A stretch of 64,000 nt of DNA from Paraescarpia echinospica. Its lineage: Eukaryota; Annelida; Polychaeta; Sabellida; Siboglinidae. How positions within the stretch are numbered: position 1 is the first letter of the stretch; each line of letters begins with the position of its first letter. The notes beneath the pieces are model-generated. The model was not told where the DNA came from and made no database searches. It saw only the letters and a program-made list of their open reading frames with translations. Shown piece by piece: positions 1 through 11,500 of this stretch. Position numbers and translations under genes: made by a program. The stretch covers positions 46,085,506 through 46,149,505 of the forward strand of contig CM034532.1 of NCBI GenBank assembly GCA_020002185.1, given 5' to 3'.

Positions 1-541
1 GAATGGATAAAGCGAATGTACTTGTTATATTGTAAAAAAACCACATCGTAACCCTTGTATACAGACTCAAAGTCGGGGTTATCATACTGCTCAATCATAC
101 AAAACACTCCATATGCAATTATTCTTCTGTAATTATTCTTACTTTAGGATTTGAAAAATGACTGTTCTGTAGTCCATCTGCTGTTGTAGCATCTATTCTC
201 TATCAGATTCTCTGGTGGGAGTGTTTGTAATTTGTGGTAAATTTTGCATGCTACATAGTAAGTAGTTCATACACAGATATTGCGTCATGTCAGTAACTGC
301 ATTGGTCATATTAAAGTTTTATTATAATAAGAACTGTATCCGTATTTTACCTTAGTACTTTATATTAAAATGTGTGTATGCGGAACAAAGTGTCATGGTT
401 ACCTATTTACTGATATTACCGATATTATTGGTTTGATGTATAATGAATGCATACACGCCAGATGTGAACCAAAGCTTATATATGCAGCTGTTGCCACAAG
501 CAATAATTTATCTAGAATGAGATGACATTACAACATGGGAT
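1..541. other. No gene seen
   Basis: AT-rich sequence with no convincing exon, repeat or RNA gene. It may be intron or intergenic DNA of whatever gene uses the exon-like segment at 542-856. Confidence 0.5.
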
Positions 542-856
542 TCATACTTCAGTTTTTTTTACTTGAACAAAACACAAAAACAACACACACTTCAATCTTT
601 TAATACGTTGACAGTTTGTATCACAAAAACAGTGATGTCCGATTCCCACACGTCCAGTTTCACATGCAGCAGTTCTATTACTACTGCCCGGTACACATGT
701 AGCAACAAAATAGTGATTAACCACAGGTGCCCTATTTGTTGTGGTGTATGCGACTGCTTCTCTCGTAAATTTGCAGTTAAACCATATATTATCTGATGAA
801 TACAGCCAGTAATGTAACTTTGTATCTTTCATATTCTTGACATGCGTACAAATAGG
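542..856 (-). CDS. Possible terminal exon, cysteine-rich, unknown gene
   Basis: On the minus strand a good acceptor (pyrimidine-rich, ending TTTCACAG at 857-864) is followed by about 104 open codons and a stop at 542. The predicted peptide begins PICTHVKNMKD and is cysteine-rich, with spacing C-x-C-x3-C near the end (HCFCDTNC), which suggests a secreted or disulfide-bonded product. I do not recognise a family. It lies downstream of TXNL1 on the same strand. A splice from the alternative TXNL1 donor at 2460 would be in phase (0 to 0), but a separate gene or chance ORF is more likely. The upstream exon is not identified. Confidence 0.3.
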   Translation of the reverse strand, partial: PICTHVKNMKDTKLHYWLYSSDNIWFNCKFTREAVAYTTTNRAPVVNHYFVATCVPGSSNRTAACETGRVGIGHHCFCDTNCQRIKRLKCVLFLCFVQVKKTEV

Positions 857-1362
857 CTGTGAAACAGAAACCATTCCACGCTCACCCAATGCAATATTTA
901 GAAGTACTCACTGAAGTTTCAGACAATACTGACAAGTGTAAACAACTGATGTTGTTTCTCATAACGATTTCCAAAATAATTCCGCCTCTTCAAATGCTAT
1001 TACATACTTGAGTTCAGTTAATGATGAGTCCACACATGCTAAGAACTACTTCCAGAACACTGACCAAAACCTGACTGGTTTACAGGATTCTGAAAACCAC
1101 AAACCAGAACTCTATAAAACCAATATTGGCTGTTCTTTCACATTAAACTAGAAGATGTAGGAATCACATTTTATCAAACATCTGACTGTCCCCACCATTT
1201 AGAAGGCACATGAACTTCATGAAGCATTGCACATGAGGCATTGGTAACAGTTTTGCGGCTATACGTTTCTAAATAACTGGGGTAACTCTTGGTGAGAAGT
1301 CATGCGAGAAGATGTATAAAAACTAGGGCAAGTAGTGTTACAATTACCCCCTAGTGACGTGT

Positions 1363-1399
1363 AACTATAGTGTGCACACTCGGTGTGCACGCTATAGTT
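1363..1399. repeat. Short palindrome
   Basis: Inverted repeat AACTATAGTGTGCACAC / GTGTGCACGCTATAGTT with a very short loop, followed by another GTGTGC-type repeat. It would form a 17-bp hairpin. Function unknown. Confidence 0.7.
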
Positions 1400-1422
1400 G
1401 CACACTGAGTGTGCGCACTTTG

Positions 1423-1504
1423 CTAGAAAATGGAGAAATGAACTGGTAGGAACGGAACATGGGGTTTGTCCTCAATAATGACTCTCGCCCATCTTTCCTG
1501 CCAC
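1423..1504 (-). CDS. Possible terminal exon fragment, unknown
   Basis: An acceptor ending TTATTTTCAG lies just above 1504 on the minus strand. It is followed by 26 open codons (WQERWARVIIEDKPHV...) and a TAG at 1423-1425. The composition looks protein-like, but the segment is short and no family is recognised. It may belong to the same unknown transcript as 542-856, or be chance. Confidence 0.2.
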
Positions 1505-1858
1505 CTGAAAATAAATAAAAGTCGTATGCAGAGCTTGACATTTCTCCACCACCAATCTGCACACATCATCTGGCACTCAATAAAGTCAAATAAAATTAGA
1601 AACATTAAACAAATGTTGTAACAATTACTACAACTTGTAAGTTTAACAATTACAGTGATCAGTCTAAAGGGAAACACATTTTGTTTGACTTAAGAGTTGA
1701 TATAAACTAACAATGTACAACTGCAATCAACAATGTCACACCAGTGGTAAATGACAAATTTCTCAAAGTGGTAGATTCTCAAGTCTTATTTTTGTTTGAA
1801 ATAATGGAGACTGTGGCAGCTTCTTCAACAATGTGCACCTTGTGGACATAATAATTGA

Positions 1859-2157
1859 GGTGGCGCTGTGTTATACTGAAGAACGACATCAATCTCTGCT
1901 ATCTCGACTATGGATGTAAAAGTAATATCCTTAAAAATATTAACAAATGGTTGGCCAAAATATACGGGTTACTGAAGTATCAAACTAGACTAGTGTTCGC
2001 CGAACTGGGAATTTATGACTTGGTTATGTCAGCGGATCTATCAGACTGGTGCTGTCAGTGCAATTTTAATTCTGTTTTCAACAAAGTTTTTCTAACATAC
2101 TACTGGCATGATATTCTTTACTGTAAATGCAGATGGTTAGTTCTAATGAACTCTTAG
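1859..2157 (+). pseudogene. Possible Tudor-like exon or decayed fragment
   Basis: The open frame reads WRCVILKNDINLCYLDYG, which resembles the Tudor core pattern (W-[YR]-R-x-V-I ... V-x-Y-[VL]-D-[YF]-G). It continues LLKYQTRLVFAELGI, like the Tudor segment LP-x-Q-A-x-x-x-x-L-x-G-I, then an SDW...F..V motif as in the flanking SN-like part of extended Tudor domains. Two stop codons (TAATAA) lie immediately upstream in frame. The preceding residues fit better in another frame, so it is probably a pseudogene or misplaced exon. It ends with TAG and has no clear splice donor. The similarity is by eye only. Confidence 0.3.
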
Positions 2158-2384
2158 ATGCACAGCAGTAGGTGCAATGAATCGAATATGTACAAAACAA
2201 CTAGGAATAACAAACAAGATCTGGCCTATGAACATTTTATGCCACTTAGGAACACTTTTTTTGGTAGTTTTGCATAAATTAATATCTTTCAACATACAGA
2301 ACTAGATGCAGATCACTACTGTAACAAAATGGCTATCATCATTTACAGAATGACTCGCATGAGAAACTACACGACTTGACAATG

Positions 2385-2564
2385 CTACTGCTTGTCAGCA
2401 ATGTCAGTATTTTGATGACGACAACAACATGCATTTAAAAGGTGGTCCGCCCAACTAACCCGCTTAAACTCGGCCATGTTCGTGTTAACGGCCTCGCAGC
2501 CGATGAACCCAAGATAATCAATCTGCGTCTTCTCTGCGCCGGTCATGTTGTCTTTTATGAACAG
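2385..2564 (-). CDS. TXNL1: TXNL1 exon 8 (C-terminus)
   Basis: Acceptor TTTCCACAG, then [20 protein letters not shown]...NMAEFKR, matching the conserved TXNL1 end (NMNDFKRV). After FKR at 2460 the sequence GTTAGT could be a donor. Otherwise the frame reads on for 24 non-conserved residues ([13 protein letters not shown]...) to a TAG at 2385-2387. No short VVGKK-type terminal exon was found downstream. Confidence 0.88.
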   Translation of the reverse strand: MFIKDNMTGAEKTQIDYLGFIGCEAVNTNMAEFKRVSWADHLLNACCCRHQNTDIADKQ

Positions 2565-5500
2565 CTGTGGAAACATAGTATCATTTAATGAATGAATCGT
2601 TGAACTGACAACCTTAATAATAATGACATTTAATAATAAGATATTCTTTTGTGCCTAAATCCTTGGATACCAAGTCCACGCACGCATCAGGATAGAAAGT
2701 TGGTCGATCTCAAAATCGATAAGCCGTATTAAAGTTGTCAATAGGTGGATGGATACGACAGAGATAAGGTGGGTAAGTAAGGTTATAAAGGTCAGTGTTT
2801 AAATGACGACAGAATTGTGTAATATTTTCAACGGAACAATAGGTAGCAAATTCCAAAGAGAAACAAAAAAGTCACAGTTCCAATTTTAGTATTAACTCTA
2901 GCAACAAAAATTAAATGAGAACTAGATGAACAAATCCTCTTGCTGTTGTTTCAAACCTTGTGCAAATGTGTTAACTCCATGCTGCTCCAGTTCACTCAGC
3001 CATAACTCCATGTTGATCGAGTTTACTCGGCCATAACTCCATGTTGCTCCAGTTCACTCAGCCATAACTCCATGTTGATCGAGTTCACTCGGCCATAATT
3101 CCATGTTGCTCCAGTTTACTCAGCATGTTGCTCCAGTTCACTCAGCCATAACTCTATGTTGCTCCAGTTCACTCCATAACTCCCTGTTGCTCCAGTTCAC
3201 TCAGCCATAACTCCATGTTGATCGAGTTCACTTGGCCATAACTCCCTGTTGCTCCAGTTCCCTCAGCCATAACTCCATGTTGCTCCAGTTCACTCAGCCA
3301 TAACTCCATGTTGATCGAGTTCACTCTGCCATAACTCCATGTTGCTCCAGTTCACTCAGCCATAACTCCATGTTGCTCCAGTTCCCTCAGCCATATGTAC
3401 CTGAGTACCTGGTTGTACAATAGTCTTCGCGCAGTAATTGCTGCTTGTTGCATGATTGAATGTTTCCCAGAGAGAAGTAGAGATGGTGTTCAATTAAACA
3501 AGTCTGCCATGGAGTGAAGTGTAAAGCGCTTTGAGCAGTCCAGCGCTTTGATCAGCAGGACTATATATATATACAAACTTAACTTTATCCATCCAGGAGG
3601 GAACCAAGGGGAATAAGTAACAAAATATGTACCGACATCACTCTTGACTTACCGTAATGCTCGTAACACACTGGAATTTGACAAAACGTAGCTCGACCAT
3701 GGCACCCTCCTTTAAGTCATTTTGTGTCAACCTGTTGACATGAACATAAATACAGCAGTATAAAAATGCTGGACGTAGAAACAAGAATGATACTTAGTAA
3801 CAGTTGCCCAGTTATGCTTTCGGCATTCAGTGACAGAACTTCTTGCCCAGATGGACAGCTAACAAAGTAATGTACACCTGTTATTGTATTTTCATTAACC
3901 ACGTTTTCAAAAGAAATAAGACAATTCATAGTGTCCCTATGTCCCTGACGTATGATATGCCAAAGGCACATCATCAATGATTTTGTACAGCTTAACAAAT
4001 TGCAGAAAGGAGGGCACAAGTGGACTGTGACACGTGAGGTGCATATAAGTTTATATTTGTAGTTGCCTGTTAGTAACGTATGTATAATGTATGGTCTTAT
4101 ATAGTGCTGATATATGTCTTTGACGAGGCGCTCAATGATTTACTCCATTATCACAATAACTTAAGTGTTCTGGCAACAGCAAAGCAGCACCCATATGGAT
4201 TTGTAAATGGCATCTACCCGAAAACATACACATTGAGAGACTGTTCAGAAACCGAAGGTGATTAATCTGAGAACGTATGAGTTGTGGCAGATGACACTTA
4301 CTCCAAGTCCTGCACCGCGGCCTTTCCCTCGGCCTCGTCAAAACTCATTGTGTGTGGCTGGTTGATAAACACCTTCACATTCTTTGGACCTATGTCTGAA
4401 AGTGGAAATCACCTTCTGCAAACGTTCTTTATGTTTTGTTGTATGTCACATCTTTTAACAGCGAGTGAGTGAGTCAGTGAGTCAGTGGATGTGTGTGTGT
4501 CGTGTGTGTGCGCATGTGTGCATGCTTGTATGTCAGCACAAATATTACCACATTTGATTGATGAACGACGTCAGAGGATACTAACTGTAGGTACTGGAAC
4601 ACACAGACACTTCGCACACACAAGCAAACAAATATCTTCTGTTTTCCTACCACTCGGTCCGTTTATCTTCAGCGAGTACAGCTTCACTGCCTGGACGAAC
4701 TCTACCGATATGATGAGCTGAAACAGCAAAGCACACCAGTAAATAAACTTTGAGACACAACTGCCTGCACATTCAGCTCTCTGAAGTAAATGTTCTAGAC
4801 CGGCTCTATATGTCACCTAATCTCTCTGTCACTACCTTAGAACACAACGACTAATTCTACAATGAACTATATATAAAATGTGTTTAAGTAACAATCTCAT
4901 CCAGTATCCTCTCTGTGCTACAGAACATTGTGGTTATATTAATCCCTGCTGTTTTTGCTCTTGGTCTTCTTACACCAATTGAACAGCAGGCATTAAAAGT
5001 GCCTCATCAAACAGATTTTTTTCAAACGTTTGATGTGGTCTTGGTGTAATCACCAGAAGTATTTAATTTTAGACCGAACATTAATTTGTGATTCTCAAAA
5101 CTAGAATCTCCAGTTGGACCTGCAGAGTCAATTCTTTCAACAAAAGTTCCTTCCTTTTTTATGCAGATATTACCTAAATTATTCACATACTACATATTTG
5201 AACTTAAAAGAACTGGATTCACGATGGAATTACCCAGTTGCAGCGGCAGCTTTAAAGACTAAGTGAAATAATTTTTTTAATTTCTTTGAAACTTTGTCTA
5301 CATAAACTTAATGCACTTGTCAAATGATGTGCCAAATATGAAGTTTGTTGGTTGCGAACTCATTTGCGTAAACAAATTAATTCAGCGATTGCATTTTCAG
5401 GTATAGCTACAGCAGGGAACAAGGAGACACAGAGAGTGGTTCAGCTGTACTGTACCTGACCCTCACCCCTGTACAGCAGGGAACAAGGAGACACAGAGAG

Positions 5501-8500
5501 TGGTTCAGCTGTACTGTACCTGACCCTCACCCCTGTACAGCAGGGAACAAGGAGGAGACACAGAGAGTGGTTCAGCTGTACTGTACCTGACCCTCACCCC
5601 TGTACAGCAGGGAACAAGGAGGAGACACAGAGAGTGGTTCAGCTGTACTGTACCTGACCCTCACCCCTGTACAGCAGGGAACAAGGAGGAGACACAGAGA
5701 GTGGTTCAGCTGTACTGTACCTGACCCTCACCCCTGTACAGCAGGGAACAAGGAGGAGACACAGAGAGTGGTTCAGCTATACTGTACCTGACCCTCACCC
5801 CTGTACAGCAGGGAACAAGGAGGAGACACAGAGAGTGGTTCAGCTATACTGTACCTGACCCTCACCCCTGTACAGCAGGGAACAAGGAGGACACAGAGAG
5901 TGGTTCAGCTATACTGTACCTGACCCTCACCCCTGTACAGCAGGGAACAAGTAGGAGACAATGAGAGTGGTTCAGCTATACTGTACCTGACCCTCACCCC
6001 TGTACAGCAGGGAACAAGGAGGAGACACAGAGAGTGGTTCAGCTATACTGTACCTGACCCCCACCCCTGTACAGCAGGGAAGAAGGAGGAGACACAGAGA
6101 GTGGTTCAGCTATACTGTACCTGACCCCCACCCCTGTACAGCAGGGAACAAGGAGGAGACACAGAGAGTGGTTCAGCTATACTGTACCTGACCCTCACCC
6201 CTGTACAGCAGGGAACAAGGAGGAGACACAGAGAGTGGTTCAGCTATACTGTACCTGACCCTCACCCCTGTACAGCAGGGAACAAGGAGGAGACACAGAG
6301 AGTGGTTCAGCTATACTGTACCTGACCCTCACCCCTGTACAGCAGGGAACAAGGAGGAGACACAGAGAGTGGTTCAGCTGTACTGTACCTGACCCTCACC
6401 CCTGTACAGCAGGGAACAAGGAGGAGACACAGAGAGTGGTTCAGCTTTACTGTACCTGACCCTCACCCCTGTACAGCAGGGAACAAGGAGACACAGAGAG
6501 TGGTTCAGCTGTACTGTACCTGACCCTCCTCCTGTACAGCAGGGAACAAGGAGACACAGAGAGTGGTTCAGCTGTACTGTACCTGACCCTCACCCCTGTA
6601 CAGCAGGGAACAAGGAGGAGACACAGAGAGTGGTTCAGCTTTACTGTACCTGACCCTCACCCCTGTACAGCAGGGAACAAGGAGACACAGAGAGTGGTTC
6701 AGCTGGTACTGTCACCTGTACCTGTCACCCCTGTACAGCAGGGAACAAGGAGACACAGAGAGTGGTTCAGCTGTACTGTACCTGACCCCTGTACAGCAGT
6801 GGTTCAGCTATACTGTACCTGACCCTCACCCCTGTACAGCAGGGAACAAGGAGACACAGAGAGTGGTTCAGCTGTACTGTACCTGACCCTCACCCCTGTA
6901 CAGCAGGGAACAAGGAGACACAGAGAGTTGTTCAGCTGTACTGTACCTGACCCTCACCCCTGTACAGCAGGGAACAAGGAGGAGACACAGAGAGTGGTTC
7001 AGCTGTACTGTACCTGACCCTCACCCCTGTACAGCAGGGAACAAGGAGACACAGAGAGTGGTTCAGCTGTACTGTACCTGACCCTCACCCCTGTACAGCA
7101 GGGAACAAGGAGACACAGAGAGTGGTTCAGCTGTACTGTACCTGACCCTCACCCCTGTACAGCAGGGAACAAGGAGACACAGAGAGTTGTTCAGCTGTAC
7201 TGTACCTGACCCTCACCCCTGTACAGCAGGGAACAAGGAGGAGACACAGAGAGTGGTTCAGCTGTACTGTACCTGACCCTCACCCCTGAACAGCAGGGAA
7301 CAAGGAGACACAGAGAGTGGTTCAGCTGTACTGTACCTGACCCTCACCCCTGTACAGCAGGGAACAAGGAGACACAGAGAGTGGTTCAGCTGTACTGTAC
7401 CTGACCCTCACCCCTGTACAGCAGGGAACAAGGAACAAAAATAAAATGGTTCATTTCACTTAGTCTTTAACGACAGTACTATAGTATCAATGTAACCTAC
7501 CTGTTCATCACAATCAGACTCGAGGAACGTGTCCTTGGACTGGAGGAGACCATGGACCAGTGGGTGTTCATCTGACTCATTCAGACACTCTGTACGTGAC
7601 TTGTTGATGTGTTTTATTAGATCGAACTGTGGGACAGTCTCACAATCATCAGTGGCATAGTCACATATTCCTCTGTACTTGTTCAAAATATTTCATTTTG
7701 ACGGTACTTGTCTAGTCTCCGGGCCCACCCCGACTTCATTTTTGCTAAAATTTGATACCTCAGGCTCAGTGCGTTAGTGCCATTACTCAATGTCGTCCCA
7801 TGGATGCATATTTACGTTACAAAAATATTGCATCTTTCTTAGCACACTTTTGAGGCCCAAAGAGCCACCAGGTTTGCATCGATATACACCACTATATCGC
7901 TCACTGCAGTAACCGCAGCTGCGCACACTGGCACAAACTGGGTTGGTCTTTGGGCCTCAAATGTGTGCTAAGATGCAATATTTTCATGATATAATATGCC
8001 TGTGATGATGTTGAATGATGGAATTAAACTACTGAGGTATCAAATTTAGGCAAACATGTAGTTATAACAACAAAATCGAGGTGGACCTGGATACTAGATA
8101 AGTGTCCATTTTGACATATCCAAATCAATTTTACCTGCTAGAGGTTTTCGTTAGCATTGCACGCTGACTTATTCAGTACCTATGACGCCGAATGACGTCA
8201 TCATACAGGTGAGGTAGATCGTAATTTCCGTCGTCTTGACTTGCTGGTGTTCTGGTCTTTCTTGTCCACATGTTCTTATGGCTTCTTTAGTTTTACGTGT
8301 TGGATTCCTTGTCTATTATTTTTGTTCCTTCCCAGATAAAATTAAATTGGATATCAGGGGTAGAACTTCAGCATTTATTTTACTAGACAGCAGGACTAGT
8401 AAAGACAAAAGTTTACTAGTCCGCCAAAAGGTTTACTAGTCCTGCAAATAAAAAACATAGCACAAATTTAGGTCACAACAAATGTATTTAAAACACAAAA

Positions 8501-11500
8501 AACCACAGTGTCATCCAGGCCTGGCGTTAACACTGCCTGTCAGTCAGTCAGTGTCACTCAGAGTCGGAGGCACTACTGTCATCACAGTCGGTGTCACTGC
8601 TGTCAGTGTAACTACTACAGTCGGGCCTTGGCCTAAGCGGCTGAGTGTCTGGCCTCCGGGCTCCACCAGCACTCCACAGCTCGATTGCCTCCTTCGGTTC
8701 AAATGCAGCGATGTCTGGTGAACTCAGCTGAATGGTCAACAAACCTTCAAATAGCCACGCTGTCGTTTCACCTTGCATTTAACTTCTGGTTTTGCAACCC
8801 CAGTTAAATAACGATGCTTCGTGCGTAAACGTAACAAAATAATTAGTAATGAATTAACAAAATAATTGATGTAGAACTGAAGATGTGAACCGTATTCGAA
8901 ATCCGCGCATTTGAAAATAGATTAGAAAATAGACGCGAAAATGGACGCCAATTGCGCTCATTAGCCGGTACCCCTCTACATGATACGCTAAGCCAAACAA
9001 AACGGTCGTTTCAGATTTCTATGTCACACAACAACCAATCAAAAGTACCGTTTCACTGTCGATTCACATTAGGTGAAGATTTACTTTGTCAATTGTACGG
9101 TTGGTGGCGCCACGCAACACGCTGATTTTTACTAGACAGCCGGACTAGTTGGTAGGCCGGGTTTACTAGTCCGCCGTAATCTTTACTAGTGTACGGACTA
9201 GCGGACTAGTGGGTAGTTCTACCCCTGTCATATGTTGAAATGAAATATTATGAATTAAAAAAGAACTATCCTGAAGAATGTTCAATAATTTTCTGTACCA
9301 ACTTACACCCTTCCACACATGAGCAACACACCACTCAATAGCGCCTTCTCGAGAAATCGTTACCACCCAATTTTCTGACAGGAGAAAGGCCCTCCAGAAA
9401 AGCATACCACATCACTTAAACTTGGGTAAATAACTAAAACGTTGTGTCTCTTAAATATATTGTCAATCGTTAGATCAGAGGTTACTGGTCCAAGGATGCG
9501 AGTGCACACAGAAAGAGGTGACTACACAGCGGTGCCTGGGAGGAGATGCACGGAGCCACTTACAATGCACTAACGTTAATGGTGACTACTACCATTCAAA
9601 CACACTCATCAGATTATGATAATTTATACCAATAATAAATTAATAATAATAAGTACTGCTATCAAATCAAATCGTGACATTTATATTGCGTCGTTCCAAC
9701 AATCGTTGCTCACGGTGCCGTACAGAATGTTCGGGAAAACAGATAAGTTTTAAGGTTTGATTTAAAATCAGTGTTTGTCATTCTTGTTGCAGTCAGCTTT
9801 TGCGGCAGCAAGTTCCATAGTGTTAGGGCTGCCACGCAAAAGGATCTATCACACCAGCGAAGCGATGCACATGGTACACATAAATGATTGTGTTCACTGG
9901 AGCGCAACAATCGTGTTGGCTGACGTCTGTTCAAACATTTGGTGATATACTGTGGTGCACAGCCAGTCAGTGCTCGGTGCGTGAGTAGAAGTATCTTATA
10001 CTCTACTCTAACTGCTATTGGCAGCCAGTGCAGCTTGATCAATAGAGGTGTGACATGACAGAACTTCCTGGCGCCGTCGACAAGGCGGGCCGCCCAGTTC
10101 TGTACTCTCTGCAACCGTTCTAGTTGTTTCACAGGCAGTCGGTGGAGTAATGCATTGCCAACGTCAAGTCTGTTGGTAATAAACGCATGTATGACTTGTT
10201 CCGTTGCTGCAGGTGTTAGATAACGTCTTATTCTTGCAATATTTCGGAGATGGAAAATTGCAGATCTACAGACAGCAGTCACGTGCCTCTCCATCTTCAT
10301 CTCAGCATCGAACTGTACACCAAGGTTCCGTACATTCTGAGTTACAGTGACCAAACAGTCTCCAATGCATAGTGTGCACAGCTCAATTTTTTTTTATAGT
10401 TGTTGCGCAGAGCTGAGCACGATGACTTCTGTCTTTGAGTCATTCAACTTTAAAAAGTTTGTCACCATCCACGTCCTGATCTCCGCTACACATTCTTCAA
10501 TACGGACGATAGTCGCAGCAATGTCCTCTTGGTGGGGTTTCACTGGAATGTAGATTTGAGTATCATCTGTGTAGAAATGACACATCAAATTGTACTTGCG
10601 AATAATCTTAGCAACTGGTGCTACATAGATGGAGAACAGCTGAGGACCCAGCACGGAGCCTTGTGGTACCCCGTATACCAGAGGGCGATGTAGCACCATG
10701 AATGTGGACAGACTGGACTCTGTCTCTCAGGTATGACTTAAACCAGTCCAGTGCATCTTGGACCACTCCGATATCATGTGAGAGTCTATGCAACATCACT
10801 TCATGGTCGACGGTGTCAAACGCAGCCGATAGATCAAGGAGAACCATAATGATAACATTCTGATTGTCCATTGCGTGCAGGATGTGATTCTGCACACAGA
10901 CCAGGGCCGTCTCAACGCTGTAATTCGGCTTGTACGCTGACTGATAGGGCTCACAGAGATTGCGCTCTGACATGTGAGCTGACAATCTTGCAGCAACGAC
11001 ACGTTCTATGGTCTTTGATAGATAGGGTAGATTTGACACGGGTCGGTAGTTATGCAAGACAGTTTTGTCTAGACTCGGTTTCTTGAGTACTGGCCTGATG
11101 TGTGCTTCCTTCAAGTGTGAAGGCATTACCCCCATTCTCAGAGACAGGTTAAAAATTGTCATGAGCACAGGTACAACATCGTGCGCACAGTCTCTAAGAA
11201 GCCATGTCGGAATGGGTCAAGTTCACAAGATTTCACTGGCGATGACTTCAACAACATTCCAATTTCAGCCTCAGTGGCTGGCTCAAATGCAGTCAGCAGA
11301 CACGTCTGCGGTGCATCCTCAGCAGAGGCATTTACAGTGATGACATTCTGATTCAGTTCAGACCGAATTTTCGAGATCTTTTCTGAGAAGAAATCCGAGA
11401 ACCGCATTGCCAGTGTATCAGACGAGTCACATGGCGGTAGTGGTGTGCCATTATCAGTGTGTAAGAGCTTGGCAACAATCTTGAACAGCTGCTTCTAGTC

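Noticed and set aside
5405..7434. CRISPR-like repeat array
   Set aside because: Units are head-to-tail without unique spacers, in animal DNA. It is a minisatellite; the same applies to 52005-53284 and 22605-23010.
11065..11340. Plus-strand ORFs over the LINE (10347-11340, 12065-12250)
   Set aside because: Antisense shadows of the minus-strand reverse transcriptase remnants.
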